The translations under genes and the position numbers were made by a program. From positions 97,524-161,523 of the forward strand of contig JAIMKJ010000005.1 of the NCBI GenBank assembly GCA_020692565.1: 64,000 bases of DNA, written 5' to 3'. The notes under the pieces were generated by a model. It had not been told where the DNA came from and did not search any database. It saw only the letters and a program-made list of their open reading frames with translations. Source of the DNA: Thermomonas sp. (lineage in GTDB: Bacteria > Pseudomonadota > Gammaproteobacteria > Xanthomonadales > Xanthomonadaceae). This document shows positions 55,467-64,000 of the stretch, piece by piece (position 1 is the stretch's first letter; each line of letters begins with the position of its first letter).

Positions 55467-56378
55467 ATGACCCGGATCGCATTCGTCACCGCCATCGCGT
55501 CCGCCGCACTCGACGACGACATGCCGCCGTTGCTCGCGGCTTGCGCGCGCGCCGGGCTGATCGCGGAAGTCCGCGCCTGGGACGATTTCACCGTCTCCTG
55601 GGCGCGTTACGACGCGGTGGTGCTGCGCTCGCCTTGGGATTACCACACCCGGCTGCCGGAATTCCTGCGCTGGTGCGGGCGCGTCGATCGCGCCGCGACC
55701 CTGCTCAATCCGCTGCCGGCGCTGCGCTGGAACATCGACAAGCATTACCTGGTCGATCTGGCCGCGGACGGCGTACCGGTGGTGCCGACCCGCTTCGTCG
55801 AACCCGACGCCGAGCCGCTGCCGGCGCTGCAGGCGTTCCTGGCCGAATTCGCCGATGCCCCGGAATTCGTGGTCAAGCCGGCCGTGAGCGTCGGCTCGGC
55901 CGATACCCAGCGATATGCCCGTGCGCAGGAATTCGCCGCCGCCAATCACGTCGGCCGCCTGCTCGATGCCGGCCGCAGCGCGATGCTGCAGCCGTATCTG
56001 GACGCGGTCGATGTCCACGGCGAAACCGCGCTGCTGTATTTCGATGGCGTTTTCAGCCACGCCATCCGCAAGGTCGCGCTGCTGAAGTTGAACGAGGCCG
56101 GTCTGGACCACTCCCGGGTGCCCGGGTCCATCGCCGCGCGCGCACCGGATGCCGATGAGTTGCGGCTGGGCGAAGCGGTGCTGGCGGCATCGCGTCAGCA
56201 TATCGAAGCCATGCCGCCGTACGCGCGCGTCGACCTGATCCGCGATGCCGCGGGCCGGCCTTGCCTGCTGGAGCTGGAGCTGGCAGAACCCTCGCTGTTC
56301 TTCGATCAGGCGCCGGGCGCGGCGGACCGGTTCGTCGCGGCGCTGCTGTCTGCATTGGCGCGTCGGGCGCCGGGCTGA
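55467..56378 (+). CDS. ATP-grasp enzyme, unknown substrate
   Basis: 303 residues with an ATP-grasp layout: an N-terminal domain (MTRIAFVTAIAS, VVLRSPWDYHTR), a central FVVKPAVSVGSADTQRY, and MLQPYLDAVDVHGETALLYFDG followed by the C-terminal metal-binding LLELELAEPSLFF. It resembles RimK/glutathione-synthetase-like ligases and the DcsG-type group. Such enzymes join an acid to an amine; the substrates are not known here. It is not closely similar to rimK at 9556. Confidence 0.75.
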   Translation: MTRIAFVTAIASAALDDDMPPLLAACARAGLIAEVRAWDDFTVSWARYDAVVLRSPWDYHTRLPEFLRWCGRVDRAATLLNPLPALRWNIDKHYLVDLAADGVPVVPTRFVEPDAEPLPALQAFLAEFADAPEFVVKPAVSVGSADTQRYARAQEFAAANHVGRLLDAGRSAMLQPYLDAVDVHGETALLYFDGVFSHAIRKVALLKLNEAGLDHSRVPGSIAARAPDADELRLGEAVLAASRQHIEAMPPYARVDLIRDAAGRPCLLELELAEPSLFFDQAPGAADRFVAALLSALARRAPG

Positions 56379-56490
56379 GCGACGCGATCGGTTAATATGC
56401 CGGCCTTGCATTCCGCCGTCCGCCGGTGCCCATCCCCGCCATGAACACCGCTATCGGCCCGCTGCTGTCGCCGACATTCCGGCGCCGCCC

Positions 56491-57726
56491 GTGAACGCCG
56501 CTCTACAGCGCCACGATCACACCGCGCGCGCCGATTTCGTGGTCGAACTGGCCAGTCGCCTGCATGCGTACGGCACCACCGCGCACCGGCTCGAAGGCTC
56601 GGTCACCGCGGTGGCGGCCAAGCTCGGGCTCGAATGCGGCGCCTGGTCCAATCCGACCGGCATGATCCTGTCGTTCGGCGAAACCGGTGGCCGTCGCGAC
56701 ACCGTGCGGGTGGTGCGTCTGTTGCCCGGCGAAACCGACCTCTACAAGCTTTGCGAAGTGGATCGTGTGGCGGAGGACGTGACGTCCGGTACGCTGGATC
56801 TCGAAGCAGGCCACGCCGCGCTGCGCGCGCTCGATCGTCCGGGCAGTTGGCGCGGGCAGGCCATTTCGATCTTCGCTTTCGGCCTGTGCGCGGCCGCCGT
56901 GGCGGGCCTGTGGCGACTGCCGTGGCTGGATATCGCCACCGCAGGGTTCACCGGGCTGTTGTTGGGCCTGCTGGACTGGGCCACGAAGAACAGGCCGCGG
57001 TTGAAGGAAGCCAGCGATGCGATCGCGGCGATGTTCGCCGGTGTGATCGCAGTGCTGGTCGCCAGCCTCATCGGTCCGTTGAACCTCAATACGGTCATCA
57101 TCTCGTCGCTGATCGTGCTCATGCCCGGCATGGCGCTGACCAACGCGGTGAACGAGCTCACCAATCAGAACCTCGTTTCCGGCACCGCGCGCTTCGCCGG
57201 CGCGATGAGCACCATCCTCAAGCTCGCCATCGGCATGATGGTGGCGCTCACCGCCGCCGAGATGGTGGGGATCCAGCCGCAGATCCGCGCGCTTCGTCCG
57301 CAGCCGGACTGGGTCGAGGGCGTGGCGCTGCTGCTCGGTGCGTATGCGTTCGCAGTGCTGTTCCGCAGCGGGCGTCGCGATTATCCACTGGTGATGCTGT
57401 CGGCCGCGACCGGTTATCTGATTTCGCGTTTCGTCGGCGGTGAATGGGGCAGTACGGTCGGCATTTTCGTCGCCGCGTTGGCGATGACCGCGCTGGGCAA
57501 CGGTTACGCGCGCTGGTTCAATCGTCCGGGCGCGCTGGTGCGTCTCCCCGGCATCATCATGCTGGTGCCCGGCAGCGCGAGCCTGCGTGGCCTGCTTGCG
57601 CTGGTGCAGCAGCAGAACATGGAAGCGGGGCAGGCGGCGATGGTCGCCGCGCTGAACGTGCTGCTGGCGCTGGTCGCGGGCCTGCTGTTCGGCAATATCC
57701 TGATTCCCACGCGCCGGAATCTCTGA
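56491..57726 (+). CDS. ThrE-type threonine/serine exporter
   Basis: 411 residues from a GTG at 56491. The N-terminal cytoplasmic domain (about 1-110, with LHAYGTTAHRLEGSV and CGAWSNPTGMILSFGE) and about ten membrane helices form a one-chain ThrE (DUF1212). In many gammaproteobacteria it is split as YjjP and YjjB, so the fused form is notable. A 17-codon ORF at 56441-56494 ends in a TGA that overlaps the GTG. Confidence 0.82.
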   Translation: MNAALQRHDHTARADFVVELASRLHAYGTTAHRLEGSVTAVAAKLGLECGAWSNPTGMILSFGETGGRRDTVRVVRLLPGETDLYKLCEVDRVAEDVTSGTLDLEAGHAALRALDRPGSWRGQAISIFAFGLCAAAVAGLWRLPWLDIATAGFTGLLLGLLDWATKNRPRLKEASDAIAAMFAGVIAVLVASLIGPLNLNTVIISSLIVLMPGMALTNAVNELTNQNLVSGTARFAGAMSTILKLAIGMMVALTAAEMVGIQPQIRALRPQPDWVEGVALLLGAYAFAVLFRSGRRDYPLVMLSAATGYLISRFVGGEWGSTVGIFVAALAMTALGNGYARWFNRPGALVRLPGIIMLVPGSASLRGLLALVQQQNMEAGQAAMVAALNVLLALVAGLLFGNILIPTRRNL

Positions 57727-57854
57727 GCGGCGCGTTTTGCAGGGCGGTCTGCAGGCCAGCCCAGGCAGCGGATGAACAGCGACCAGAACGGGCCGTGCCC
57801 ACGGCCGGTGGAAATCAAATGCAGAGGAGTGCATGCCTGACGGCGACGCACCAT

Positions 57855-57880
57855 CGAAAACGCCGGCACGAGGCCGGCGT
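57855..57880 (-). terminator. Rho-independent terminator
   Basis: On the minus strand ACGCCGGC pairs with GCCGGCGT around a CTCGT loop and is followed by TTTTCG. It lies 24 bases after the H-NS gene. Confidence 0.75.
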
Positions 57881-57903
57881 CGTCGTTTCAGGAAGGCCTG
57901 CGC

Positions 57904-58278
57904 TTACTTCTTGATCAGGAAGTCTTCGGCCTTCTTGCCTTTCTTCACCTGTTCGGCCATCCAGCGCGGCTGTTTGCCGCGACCGCTCCAGGTTTCCTTG
58001 GTATTGGCCGGATTGCGGTACTTCGCCGGTACTTTCTTGCCGACTTTCCGCACGGCTGCCTTTTTCGCTGCTTTCTTGGCCGGAGCGGCCTTTTTCGCAG
58101 CGGCCTTGATGCCGAACAGTTCGATCAGCGTATAACCCTCGGCTTTGGCCATGTCGACGATTTTCTTGCGTACGCCGGCGACGGGCTTGCGCTTCTTGAG
58201 TGCGGTCTGCTGCTTCCTGGCCTGGGTGATCAAGCTATCGAGTTCCTTCTTTGTAAGACCTTTCAGATCGAGTGCCAT
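57904..58278 (-). CDS. H-NS family nucleoid protein
   Basis: 124 residues. A short coiled N-terminal domain (MALDLKGLTKKELDSLITQA) and a Lys/Ala/Pro-rich linker (about 60-85) lead to the C-terminal DNA-binding core with TWSGRGKQPRWM, the H-NS AT-hook-like loop. H-NS proteins bind AT-rich, often foreign, DNA and silence it. The linker is more basic than in E. coli H-NS, as in xanthomonad H-NS relatives. Confidence 0.88.
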   Translation of the reverse strand: MALDLKGLTKKELDSLITQARKQQTALKKRKPVAGVRKKIVDMAKAEGYTLIELFGIKAAAKKAAPAKKAAKKAAVRKVGKKVPAKYRNPANTKETWSGRGKQPRWMAEQVKKGKKAEDFLIKK

Positions 58279-58373
58279 GTGGGCTCCGAATTGCGGGGGT
58301 AAGGCTCTGTGCAAATGCGCAGAACCCCGAATGATAATCGAATCCGTCTTTCGGGGAAAATCAAGGCCGCCGC

Positions 58374-58406
58374 AAAGAAAATCGCCGCGGACGGACCGCG
58401 GCGATT
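58374..58406 (-). terminator. Rho-independent terminator
   Basis: A strong stem (ATCGCCGCGG with CCGCGGCGAT) flanked by A- and T-rich runs. Read on the minus strand it follows the proS stop by 35 bases. Confidence 0.8.
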
Positions 58407-58441
58407 TTCTTCGGCATCGATACCCATGATTAATGCGGCAT

Positions 58442-60163
58442 TTATCCGCGCCGAGGCGCCAAACGCCGCATCAGCGCATCGCGATCCAGCGACTCGGCTT
58501 CGCTTGCGCGGCGCGCGCGATATTCGAACGTGCCGGCGGCGAGGCCGCGTTCCGAGACCACGACGCGATGCGGAATGCCGATCAGTTCGATGTCGGCGAA
58601 CATCGCGCCCGGACGCAGGCCGCGGTCGTCGAGTACCGCTTCCACGCCCGCGGTGCCGAGTTCGTCGTACAGCGCCAGCGCGGCGGCGTCGACGTTCGCG
58701 TCGTTCTTCGGATTGATCACGCAGACCGCCACCTGCCACGGCGCCATCGCCTCGGGCCAGATGATGCCGGCGGCATCGTGGTTCTGCTCGATTGCCGCGG
58801 CGACGATGCGGCTCACGCCGATGCCGTAGCAGCCCATGGTCGGCGTCGCGGCCTTGCCGTTGGCGTCGAGGACGCTGCACTTCATCGCTTCGGAATATTT
58901 GCGGCCCAGCGCGAAGACGTGGCCGACTTCGATGCCGCGCGCGATGCCCAGCGTCCCCGTGCCGCAGGGCGAGGGATCGCCGGCCAGCACGTTGCGGATA
59001 TCGGCGACGAGATCGGGTTCCGGCAGATCGCGGCCCCAGTTCACACCGGCGAGGTGATGGCCGGATTCGTTCGCGCCGACCACGAAATCGTGCATCGCGG
59101 CGACGCTGCGGTCGGCGACGATGCGGATCCGCTTCGCGGGTTTCACCGGGCCGAGGAAGCCCGGCTCGCAGCCGATGTGCTCGATGATCTCGGCTTCGGT
59201 CGCGAGACGGTATTCGGCCAGGCCCGGCAGCTTCGAAAGCTTGATCTCGTTGACGGTGTGGTCGCCGCGCACCAGCGCCAGCACGAACTGCGGCGGGGTG
59301 TCCGCGTCTCCGGTCATGATCGCGACCGACTTCACCGTGCGCCCGAGCGCAATGCCCAGCAGCGCGGCAACGTCCTCGCAGGTCTTCTGCGTGGGCGTTT
59401 CGACCTTGCGCATCGTTTCGCTGGCCGTCGCGCGCGTGCCCGGCGACACGGCTTCGGCCAGTTCGACGTTCGCCGCGTAATCCGAGCCGTCGGAGAAGGC
59501 GATGGCGTCTTCGCCGGAATCGGCCAGCACGTGGAATTCGTGCGAGGCGCTGCCGCCGATCGCGCCGGTATCGGCGAACACCGCGCGGAACTTCAAGCCC
59601 AGGCGGGTGAAGATCCGCGAATAGGTGTCGTACATATTCCGGTATTCGCGCGCCAGATCTTCATCGCTGATGTGGAACGAATACGCGTCCTTCATCAGGA
59701 ACTCGCGCGCGCGCATCACGCCGAAACGCGGGCGGATCTCGTCGCGGAACTTGGTCTGGATGTTGTAGAAGTTCACCGGCAGCTGTTTGTGGCTGTTGAT
59801 CTCCTGACGCGCGAAATCGGTGATCACTTCCTCGGCGGTGGGGCCGTAGCAGTACTCGGCCTCCTTGCGGTCCTTGATCTTCAGCAACTGGCCGCCGAAT
59901 TTCTCCCAGCGCCCGGTTTCTTCCCACAGCTCGCGCGGCTGGATCGTCGGCATCTGCAGTTCGATCGCGCCGGCGCGGTTCATTTCCTCGCGTACGGCGG
60001 CCTCCACCTTGCGCAGCACGCGCAGGCCCAGCGGGCTCCAGGTGTAGAGGCCTGCGGCGAGTTTGCGCAGCATCCCGGCGCGGAGCATCAGCTGATGGCT
60101 GACGATCTCGGCGTCTGCGGGGGTTTCCTTGACGGTGCGGAGGTGGAACTGCGACAGGCGCAT
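58442..60163 (-). CDS. proS: prolyl-tRNA synthetase
   Basis: 573 residues, bacterial type with an insertion editing domain. The class II core has [57 protein letters not shown] and, after the insertion, [19 protein letters not shown]; a C-terminal anticodon-binding domain follows. It attaches proline to tRNA-Pro. I start at the ATG at 60163 ([15 protein letters not shown]); an upstream in-frame ATG adds 13 residues. Confidence 0.95.
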   Translation of the reverse strand: MRLSQFHLRTVKETPADAEIVSHQLMLRAGMLRKLAAGLYTWSPLGLRVLRKVEAAVREEMNRAGAIELQMPTIQPRELWEETGRWEKFGGQLLKIKDRKEAEYCYGPTAEEVITDFARQEINSHKQLPVNFYNIQTKFRDEIRPRFGVMRAREFLMKDAYSFHISDEDLAREYRNMYDTYSRIFTRLGLKFRAVFADTGAIGGSASHEFHVLADSGEDAIAFSDGSDYAANVELAEAVSPGTRATASETMRKVETPTQKTCEDVAALLGIALGRTVKSVAIMTGDADTPPQFVLALVRGDHTVNEIKLSKLPGLAEYRLATEAEIIEHIGCEPGFLGPVKPAKRIRIVADRSVAAMHDFVVGANESGHHLAGVNWGRDLPEPDLVADIRNVLAGDPSPCGTGTLGIARGIEVGHVFALGRKYSEAMKCSVLDANGKAATPTMGCYGIGVSRIVAAAIEQNHDAAGIIWPEAMAPWQVAVCVINPKNDANVDAAALALYDELGTAGVEAVLDDRGLRPGAMFADIELIGIPHRVVVSERGLAAGTFEYRARRASEAESLDRDALMRRLAPRRG

Positions 60164-60305
60164 GAGGCGGAACTCGGGCAGGGAGGGGGTCGAACCCCAC
60201 ATTTTGCCCGATGTCGGCTGGATCTGGTTCGAAACCGCCCTCGAACTGCCCGGAAAGCGAGGCGTCGGCGGTGAATGCGCGCCGCGGCGGCGCCGGGACC
60301 GGAGG

Positions 60306-60719
60306 TCAGGGAGCCTTGGCGGTGGTCGGGCTGCAGTTCACCCGGGCCACCGTCTGCGCGATACGCAGTTGTTCGGCGCGGGCGCTGTCGTCGAGGTCTT
60401 TGTCCGGTTTGCCGTCGCCGTCGCTGTCCAACTGCAGCTTGGCGCCGCTCTGCAGCAGCTCGATGTTGCCGCGCGCGGTGATGCACTGCCGGGATTCGGT
60501 GGGGGCGGCCTCGGCGGGCTGGCCTTCGACGGCCTGTTCGCGGTGGTAGATCGACCGCGCCGCGAATTTGCCCTGCTGCGGCGGCGTCTGCGAGTAATGG
60601 GTGACGCCGTTGGCGTCCTTCCACTGGTAGACCTCGCCGGCGAAGACCGTCGGAGCGGCAACCACCGCGAGCGTGGCGACCAGGGCGGTGAGCGGGGCGA
60701 TGAGGCGTGCACGATTCAT
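60306..60719 (-). CDS. DUF4124 exported protein
   Basis: 137 residues from the ATG at 60719, with a signal peptide ([20 protein letters not shown]). The mature start [20 protein letters not shown] is the DUF4124 signature. The C-terminal part has a short Asp-rich loop ([14 protein letters not shown]) that could bind calcium. Function is unknown. Confidence 0.8.
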   Translation of the reverse strand: MNRARLIAPLTALVATLAVVAAPTVFAGEVYQWKDANGVTHYSQTPPQQGKFAARSIYHREQAVEGQPAEAAPTESRQCITARGNIELLQSGAKLQLDSDGDGKPDKDLDDSARAEQLRIAQTVARVNCSPTTAKAP

Positions 60720-60920
60720 GGCGATACCTGCGGAAAACGGCGGGCGGGGGCTGCCGCGACCGGGGGATTGCAGCACCCTCGCGCGGCAGGCGCAAGCGCC
60801 CGGCCGCCGGGAGGTCGGTTGGGCGTCATCGCCGGTGCCCGCGAAAGGGCCAGAGGGACGGTCGGAGATGTGACCCGCCGCACGTTATGCCCGATGCGAC
60901 ACTCCCGTTACACTGCCGGC

Positions 60921-61697
60921 ATGAACACACCTGAACCGCCCATCGCGCCCCGGCGCAACCGTGGCATCTACCTGCTGCCGAACCTGTTCACCACAGCGGC
61001 ACTGTTTTCCGGATTCTTCGCGATCATCGCCGCCTCGCAGGGGCGCTTCGAGGCGGCCTGCGTGGCGATCTTCATCGCCGCGGTGCTGGACGGCCTCGAC
61101 GGCCGGGTTGCGCGGATGACCAACACCCAGAGCGAGTTCGGGGTGCAGTACGACTCGCTGTCGGACCTGATCAGCTTCGGCATGGCGCCGTCGCTGGTGA
61201 TGTACCACTGGGCGCTGGCGTCGATGAAGATGGACAGCGTCACCCTCGGCAGGATCGGCTGGCTGGGGGCGTTCCTCTACGCCGCCTGCGCCGCGCTGCG
61301 GCTGGCGCGCTTCAACAGCCAGGTCGGCCAGGTCGACAAACGCTGGTTCATCGGCCTGCCCAGCCCGTCGGCGGCCGGCCTGATGGCCAGCTTCGTCTGG
61401 ACCATGCACGATCTGGGGCTGACCGGCGAAGACCTTCGCTACCCGGCGCTGGCGGTCACGGTGATCGCCGGTCTGCTGATGGTCAGCGGCTTCCGCTACT
61501 CCAGTTTCAAGGGCGGCAAGCCGGGACCGAACAGCGATCGCATCCGGTTCTTCACACTGTTCGCGATCGTCATCGCGATCATCGGTCTGGTGATCGATCC
61601 GCCGAAGGTGCTGCTGTTCGTGTTCGCGACCTTCGCCGTGTTCGGGCCGCTGATCTCGCGAAGGATGGCGCGCAAATCGACGGCGGAGGACGCTTGA
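60921..61697 (+). CDS. pssA: CDP-diacylglycerol--serine O-phosphatidyltransferase
   Basis: 258 residues, eight or so helices. The CDP-alcohol phosphatidyltransferase motif is present as DGLDGRVARMTNTQ followed by GVQYDSLSD (DGx2ARx8Gx3Dx3D). It makes phosphatidylserine, the precursor of phosphatidylethanolamine, in the inner membrane. Its stop overlaps the TTG of the next small ORF. Confidence 0.93.
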   Translation: MNTPEPPIAPRRNRGIYLLPNLFTTAALFSGFFAIIAASQGRFEAACVAIFIAAVLDGLDGRVARMTNTQSEFGVQYDSLSDLISFGMAPSLVMYHWALASMKMDSVTLGRIGWLGAFLYAACAALRLARFNSQVGQVDKRWFIGLPSPSAAGLMASFVWTMHDLGLTGEDLRYPALAVTVIAGLLMVSGFRYSSFKGGKPGPNSDRIRFFTLFAIVIAIIGLVIDPPKVLLFVFATFAVFGPLISRRMARKSTAEDA

Positions 61698-61993
61698 ACC
61701 CGGCCTGGAATCCGCAGCAGCGCGAGGCGCTGGAGGCGATGGGGCTGCCGGTCTACCGTCTGGCCGCGGCGACGACGCAGGCCGGCGCCTCGGCGACACG
61801 GTCCGCCGACCCCGGCGAGGCGGCCTCCACGCTCGATCCGCTGACGCTGGCGCTGTTGCGGGCTGCCGGACTCGGTCGCGATGCTGCGGCGCTGGCCCGC
61901 GATTGGCCGGCATCGCAGGCGCTGCGCCGCGACCCGCAGGCCAAGCGTGCGTTGTGGCCACGCCTGCGCGCACTGCGCCGGCCGTCGAGCTGA
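61694..61993 (+). CDS. 99-residue protein before rimI
   Basis: The start is a TTG overlapping the pssA stop (TTGA). The protein opens with NPQQREALEAMGLPVYRLA and continues as an Ala/Arg/Leu-rich helical chain. In many gammaproteobacteria holD (DNA polymerase III psi subunit) precedes rimI, and the opening is compatible with a HolD N-terminus, but the rest is too divergent to call. Probably a real, tightly coupled gene. Confidence 0.5.
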   Translation: MNPAWNPQQREALEAMGLPVYRLAAATTQAGASATRSADPGEAASTLDPLTLALLRAAGLGRDAAALARDWPASQALRRDPQAKRALWPRLRALRRPSS

Positions 61994-62028
61994 GCCGCGG
62001 AGGAGTACGACCCCATGAGCGCGCGCCC

Positions 62029-62526
62029 GTGAGCACGACGTCGCTGCCGTCCGTCGAACCCTCGGCGCCGGCGTCGACGACCCTGCGTGCGATGCGCGAG
62101 AGCGATCTCGACGCAGTGATGGCGATCGAACTCAGCGCCTATCCCTTTCCCTGGTCCGTCGGCATCTTCCGCGATTGCCTCACCGCCGGTTATCCATCGT
62201 GGCTGCTGATCCAGGACGACAGCGTCATCGGTTACGGCATCATCAGCATCGCCGCGCGAGAGGCGCACATCCTCAATATCTGCATCTCGCCGGCTGCGCA
62301 GACGCAGGGCCACGGTCGTCGCCTGCTGCGCGCGCTGGTGCGCATCGCCCGGGTGCAGAACGCCGAGCGCATCTTCCTGGAAGTGCGGCCCTCGAACCCG
62401 CGCGCGATCGCGCTGTACTTCGACGAGGGTTTCAACGAGATCGGTCGCCGGCCGCGCTATTACCCGGCCAACATGGGCCGCGAGGACGCGATCGTGATGG
62501 CGATGGAGTTGTTGTCGGACGCGTGA
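62029..62526 (+). CDS. rimI: ribosomal protein S18 alanine N-acetyltransferase
   Basis: About 165 residues with a GNAT fold: RAMRESDLDAVMAIELSAYP, ILNICISPAAQTQGHGRRLL (acetyl-CoA loop) and VRPSNPRAIALYFDEGFNEI are typical RimI. It acetylates the N-terminus of S18 and perhaps other proteins. The GTG at 62029 is my start. The good ribosome-binding site (GGAGGAG) is placed for an ATG at 62015, which opens a 5-codon frame whose TGA overlaps the GTG. Confidence 0.85.
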   Translation: MSTTSLPSVEPSAPASTTLRAMRESDLDAVMAIELSAYPFPWSVGIFRDCLTAGYPSWLLIQDDSVIGYGIISIAAREAHILNICISPAAQTQGHGRRLLRALVRIARVQNAERIFLEVRPSNPRAIALYFDEGFNEIGRRPRYYPANMGREDAIVMAMELLSDA

Positions 62527-62538
62527 TGCGACCTGTTC

Positions 62539-62607
62539 GTAGAGCGGCCTTCAGGCCGCTGCTGTGGTGGTGTACTCCGCGAAACAGCGGCCTGAAGGCG
62601 GCTCTAC
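62539..62607. repeat. palindromic element (GCGGCCTTCAGGCCGC family)
   Basis: Inverted arms 62539-62561 and 62585-62607 (23 bases, one mismatch) with core GCGGCCTTCAGGCCGC, the same unit as at 53849-53914. It fills the gap between convergent rimI and valS and could help end both transcripts. Confidence 0.8.
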
Positions 62608-62619
62608 AGGGCCGCCAGG

Positions 62620-64000
62620 TCAGGCGAGCCGCGCGCGCTGCTCCTGCAGCGCCGCGAGCTTCGCGGTCCAGTCGGCCAGACGCAGGCGTTCCTGTTCGAC
62701 CACCGCGGGCGGCACGCTGCCGCCGAACTTCGCGAGCTTGGCTTCGCTCTTGTCCTTCTCGATCGCGACCTTGGCGATTTCCTTGTCGAGGCGCACGCGC
62801 TCGGCGTCGAGATCGACCAGGCCTTCCAGCGGCACCAGCAGGGTGAGGTCGCCGATCACCGCGGACGCGGCCGGCGGCGGCTCGTCGCCGTCGGGCGAGG
62901 TGTCGATGGATTCGAGTTTCAGCAGGAATTTCAGCGGCGCGGCGAATTTTTCCATGCGCGCGGCATCTTCGGCGTTGCGGTTCTTCAGCAGCAATCGCAC
63001 CGGTTTCGACGGCGAAATGCCCAGCGTGCTGCGGATGCTGCGCAGCGACGAGACGACCTGTTTGAACCATTCGATATCGGTTTCCGCGGCGCTGTAATCC
63101 TGGTCGCCGAAGTCGCCGGCCTGCGGGTAGGCGCGCGTCGAGATGCTGGCCGCGTCGATGCCGAGTTTCGGCGCGACGCCACGCCACAGTTCCTCAGTCA
63201 CGAACGGCGTCAGCGGATGCAGCAGGCGCAGCAGCGATTCGAACACGTACAGGAGCGTGTGGCGGGTGCTCTCGGCGGCCGGCCTGTCGTCGCCGTTCAA
63301 CGCCGGCTTGGCAAGTTCCACGAACCAGTCGCAGAACTCGTTCCATGCGAACTCGTACAGCGCCTGCGCGAGCAGGTCGAAGCGATACGCAGCGAAATGT
63401 TCGCCGGCTTCTGTGGAGACCTTGGCGAGGCGCGAGAGGATCCACTTCTCGGCGTCGGTGATCGGTGTAGGAGGGGCTTCAGCCCCGATCTTTGCCGACG
63501 ATGTTTGTATTTCACCAGAGCTCGGGGCTGAAGCCCCTCCTACGGCCCCTCCTACAGTGAAACCCTCGGTGTTCATCAACACGAACCGCGTGGCATTCCA
63601 CAGCTTGTTGCAGAAATTCTTGTAGCCCTCGCAGCGCGCCATGTCGAACTTGATGTCGCGGCCGGGGCCGGCCAGCGCGGCCATGGTGAAGCGCAGCGCG
63701 TCGGCGCCGTGCGGCGCGATGCCGTCGGGGAATTCCTTGCGGGTGTTCTTCTCGATCTTCGGCGCGTCCTTCGGCTTCATCAGGCCGGTGGTGCGCTTGG
63801 CGACCAGTGCGTCGACGGTGATGCCGTCGATGATGTCGAGCGGGTCGAGGATATTGCCCTTCGATTTCGACATCTTCTGGCCGTCCTTGTCGCGGACCAG
63901 GCCGGTGATGTACACGTCCTTGAACGGCACGCGTTCGGTATCGGGCGTGTCCTTCGGCATGAAATGGTCGGTCATCATGATCATCCGGGCGACCCAGAAG
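62620..64000 (-). CDS. valS: valyl-tRNA synthetase, 5' part outside window
   Basis: The C-terminal part of ValS, cut at the right edge. The KMSKSKGN motif, the [23 protein letters not shown] segment and the C-terminal coiled coil ([20 protein letters not shown]) identify it. About 30 residues between MNTEGFTV and [12 protein letters not shown] are encoded by a REP-like palindrome (63467-63556) and have no counterpart in ValS proteins I know. The frame stays open through it. The insertion is at the junction between the catalytic core and the anticodon-binding domain. Confidence 0.93.
   Translation of the reverse strand, partial: FWVARMIMMTDHFMPKDTPDTERVPFKDVYITGLVRDKDGQKMSKSKGNILDPLDIIDGITVDALVAKRTTGLMKPKDAPKIEKNTRKEFPDGIAPHGADALRFTMAALAGPGRDIKFDMARCEGYKNFCNKLWNATRFVLMNTEGFTVGGAVGGASAPSSGEIQTSSAKIGAEAPPTPITDAEKWILSRLAKVSTEAGEHFAAYRFDLLAQALYEFAWNEFCDWFVELAKPALNGDDRPAAESTRHTLLYVFESLLRLLHPLTPFVTEELWRGVAPKLGIDAASISTRAYPQAGDFGDQDYSAAETDIEWFKQVVSSLRSIRSTLGISPSKPVRLLLKNRNAEDAARMEKFAAPLKFLLKLESIDTSPDGDEPPPAASAVIGDLTLLVPLEGLVDLDAERVRLDKEIAKVAIEKDKSEAKLAKFGGSVPPAVVEQERLRLADWTAKLAALQEQRARLA
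63467..63556. repeat. REP-like element inside valS
   Basis: Two perfect 22-base inverted arms (63467-63488 and 63522-63543; core AGGGGCTTCAGCCCC) with a 33-base loop, followed by a partial third arm (GCCCCTCCTAC, 63546-63556). The same unit is repeated intergenically at 20416-20500. It is translated as part of ValS on the minus strand, in a frame rich in Gly, Ala, Ser and Pro. Confidence 0.85.

Noticed and set aside
58433..60274. 613-codon plus-strand frame opposite proS
   Set aside because: Antisense shadow; ProS motifs are unambiguous on the minus strand.
1..64000. tRNA or rRNA genes
   Set aside because: I looked in the intergenic gaps and saw no convincing cloverleaf or rRNA segment; a covariance search would be decisive.

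Overview
The window is GC-rich, gene-dense chromosomal DNA from a gammaproteobacterium, most likely a member of the Xanthomonadaceae (Lysobacter-like). This taxonomic call is an inference. It rests on gene order (prmA, zinc-ribbon DUF3426 protein, fis, purH, purD; pssA, small ORF, rimI), the Lys/Ala-linker H-NS protein, the many secreted hydrolases and the scattered palindromic REP-type repeats. I found no rRNA, tRNA, CRISPR array, integrase or complete insertion sequence. Both end genes are cut by the window: an ABC-2 permease on the left and valS on the right.

Left part (1-7850): the tail of an ABC-2 permease, an EctB-like diaminobutyrate aminotransferase, a JmjC/cupin_8 iron oxygenase and an RND adaptor plus pump, all on the + strand. 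This looks like part of a small metabolite biosynthesis and export cluster. 8000-13340: a secreted phospholipase-A2-like protein, rimK, a candidate sRNA, a ColRS-like two-component system and a small secreted Cys protein. 13500-20350 (minus strand): ilvE with a nearby broken partial copy, a secreted M72-like protease, two CD225/dispanin-like membrane proteins with a DUF2752 protein, and an MFS-PlsC fusion.

20570-23900: a divergent type III restriction Res-like protein that has lost its Walker A motif, facing two tandem paralogous XRE regulators with matched candidate operators. 23900-31150 (minus strand): prmA, DUF3426, fis, purH, Ca/Na antiporter, GNAT and purD. 31280-36640: a secreted metzincin, then trpG-trpD-ABM-trpC-HAD joined largely by ATGA overlaps.

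36650-40250 (minus strand): a three-gene unit joined by ATGA overlaps. It encodes an unknown 142-residue protein, a two-domain KaiC-like ATPase and a GGDEF plus histidine-kinase protein whose 5' end carries an apparent one-base frameshift. This unit and the Res-like/XRE locus are my two best candidates for poorly described systems.

40780-53750: mgtE, an OmpA-like lipoprotein, a secreted GH13 enzyme with an esterase, a FabR/DesT-type repressor facing a ferredoxin reductase-desaturase operon across a 24-bp near-palindrome, a secreted acetamidase/formamidase homologue, yqgE-ruvX-pyrB, and a secreted protein of unknown function. 53940-64000: scoAB, an ATP-grasp enzyme, a ThrE-type exporter, H-NS, proS, a DUF4124 protein, pssA, a small ORF, rimI and valS. 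The valS frame carries a REP-like palindromic element inserted in frame.
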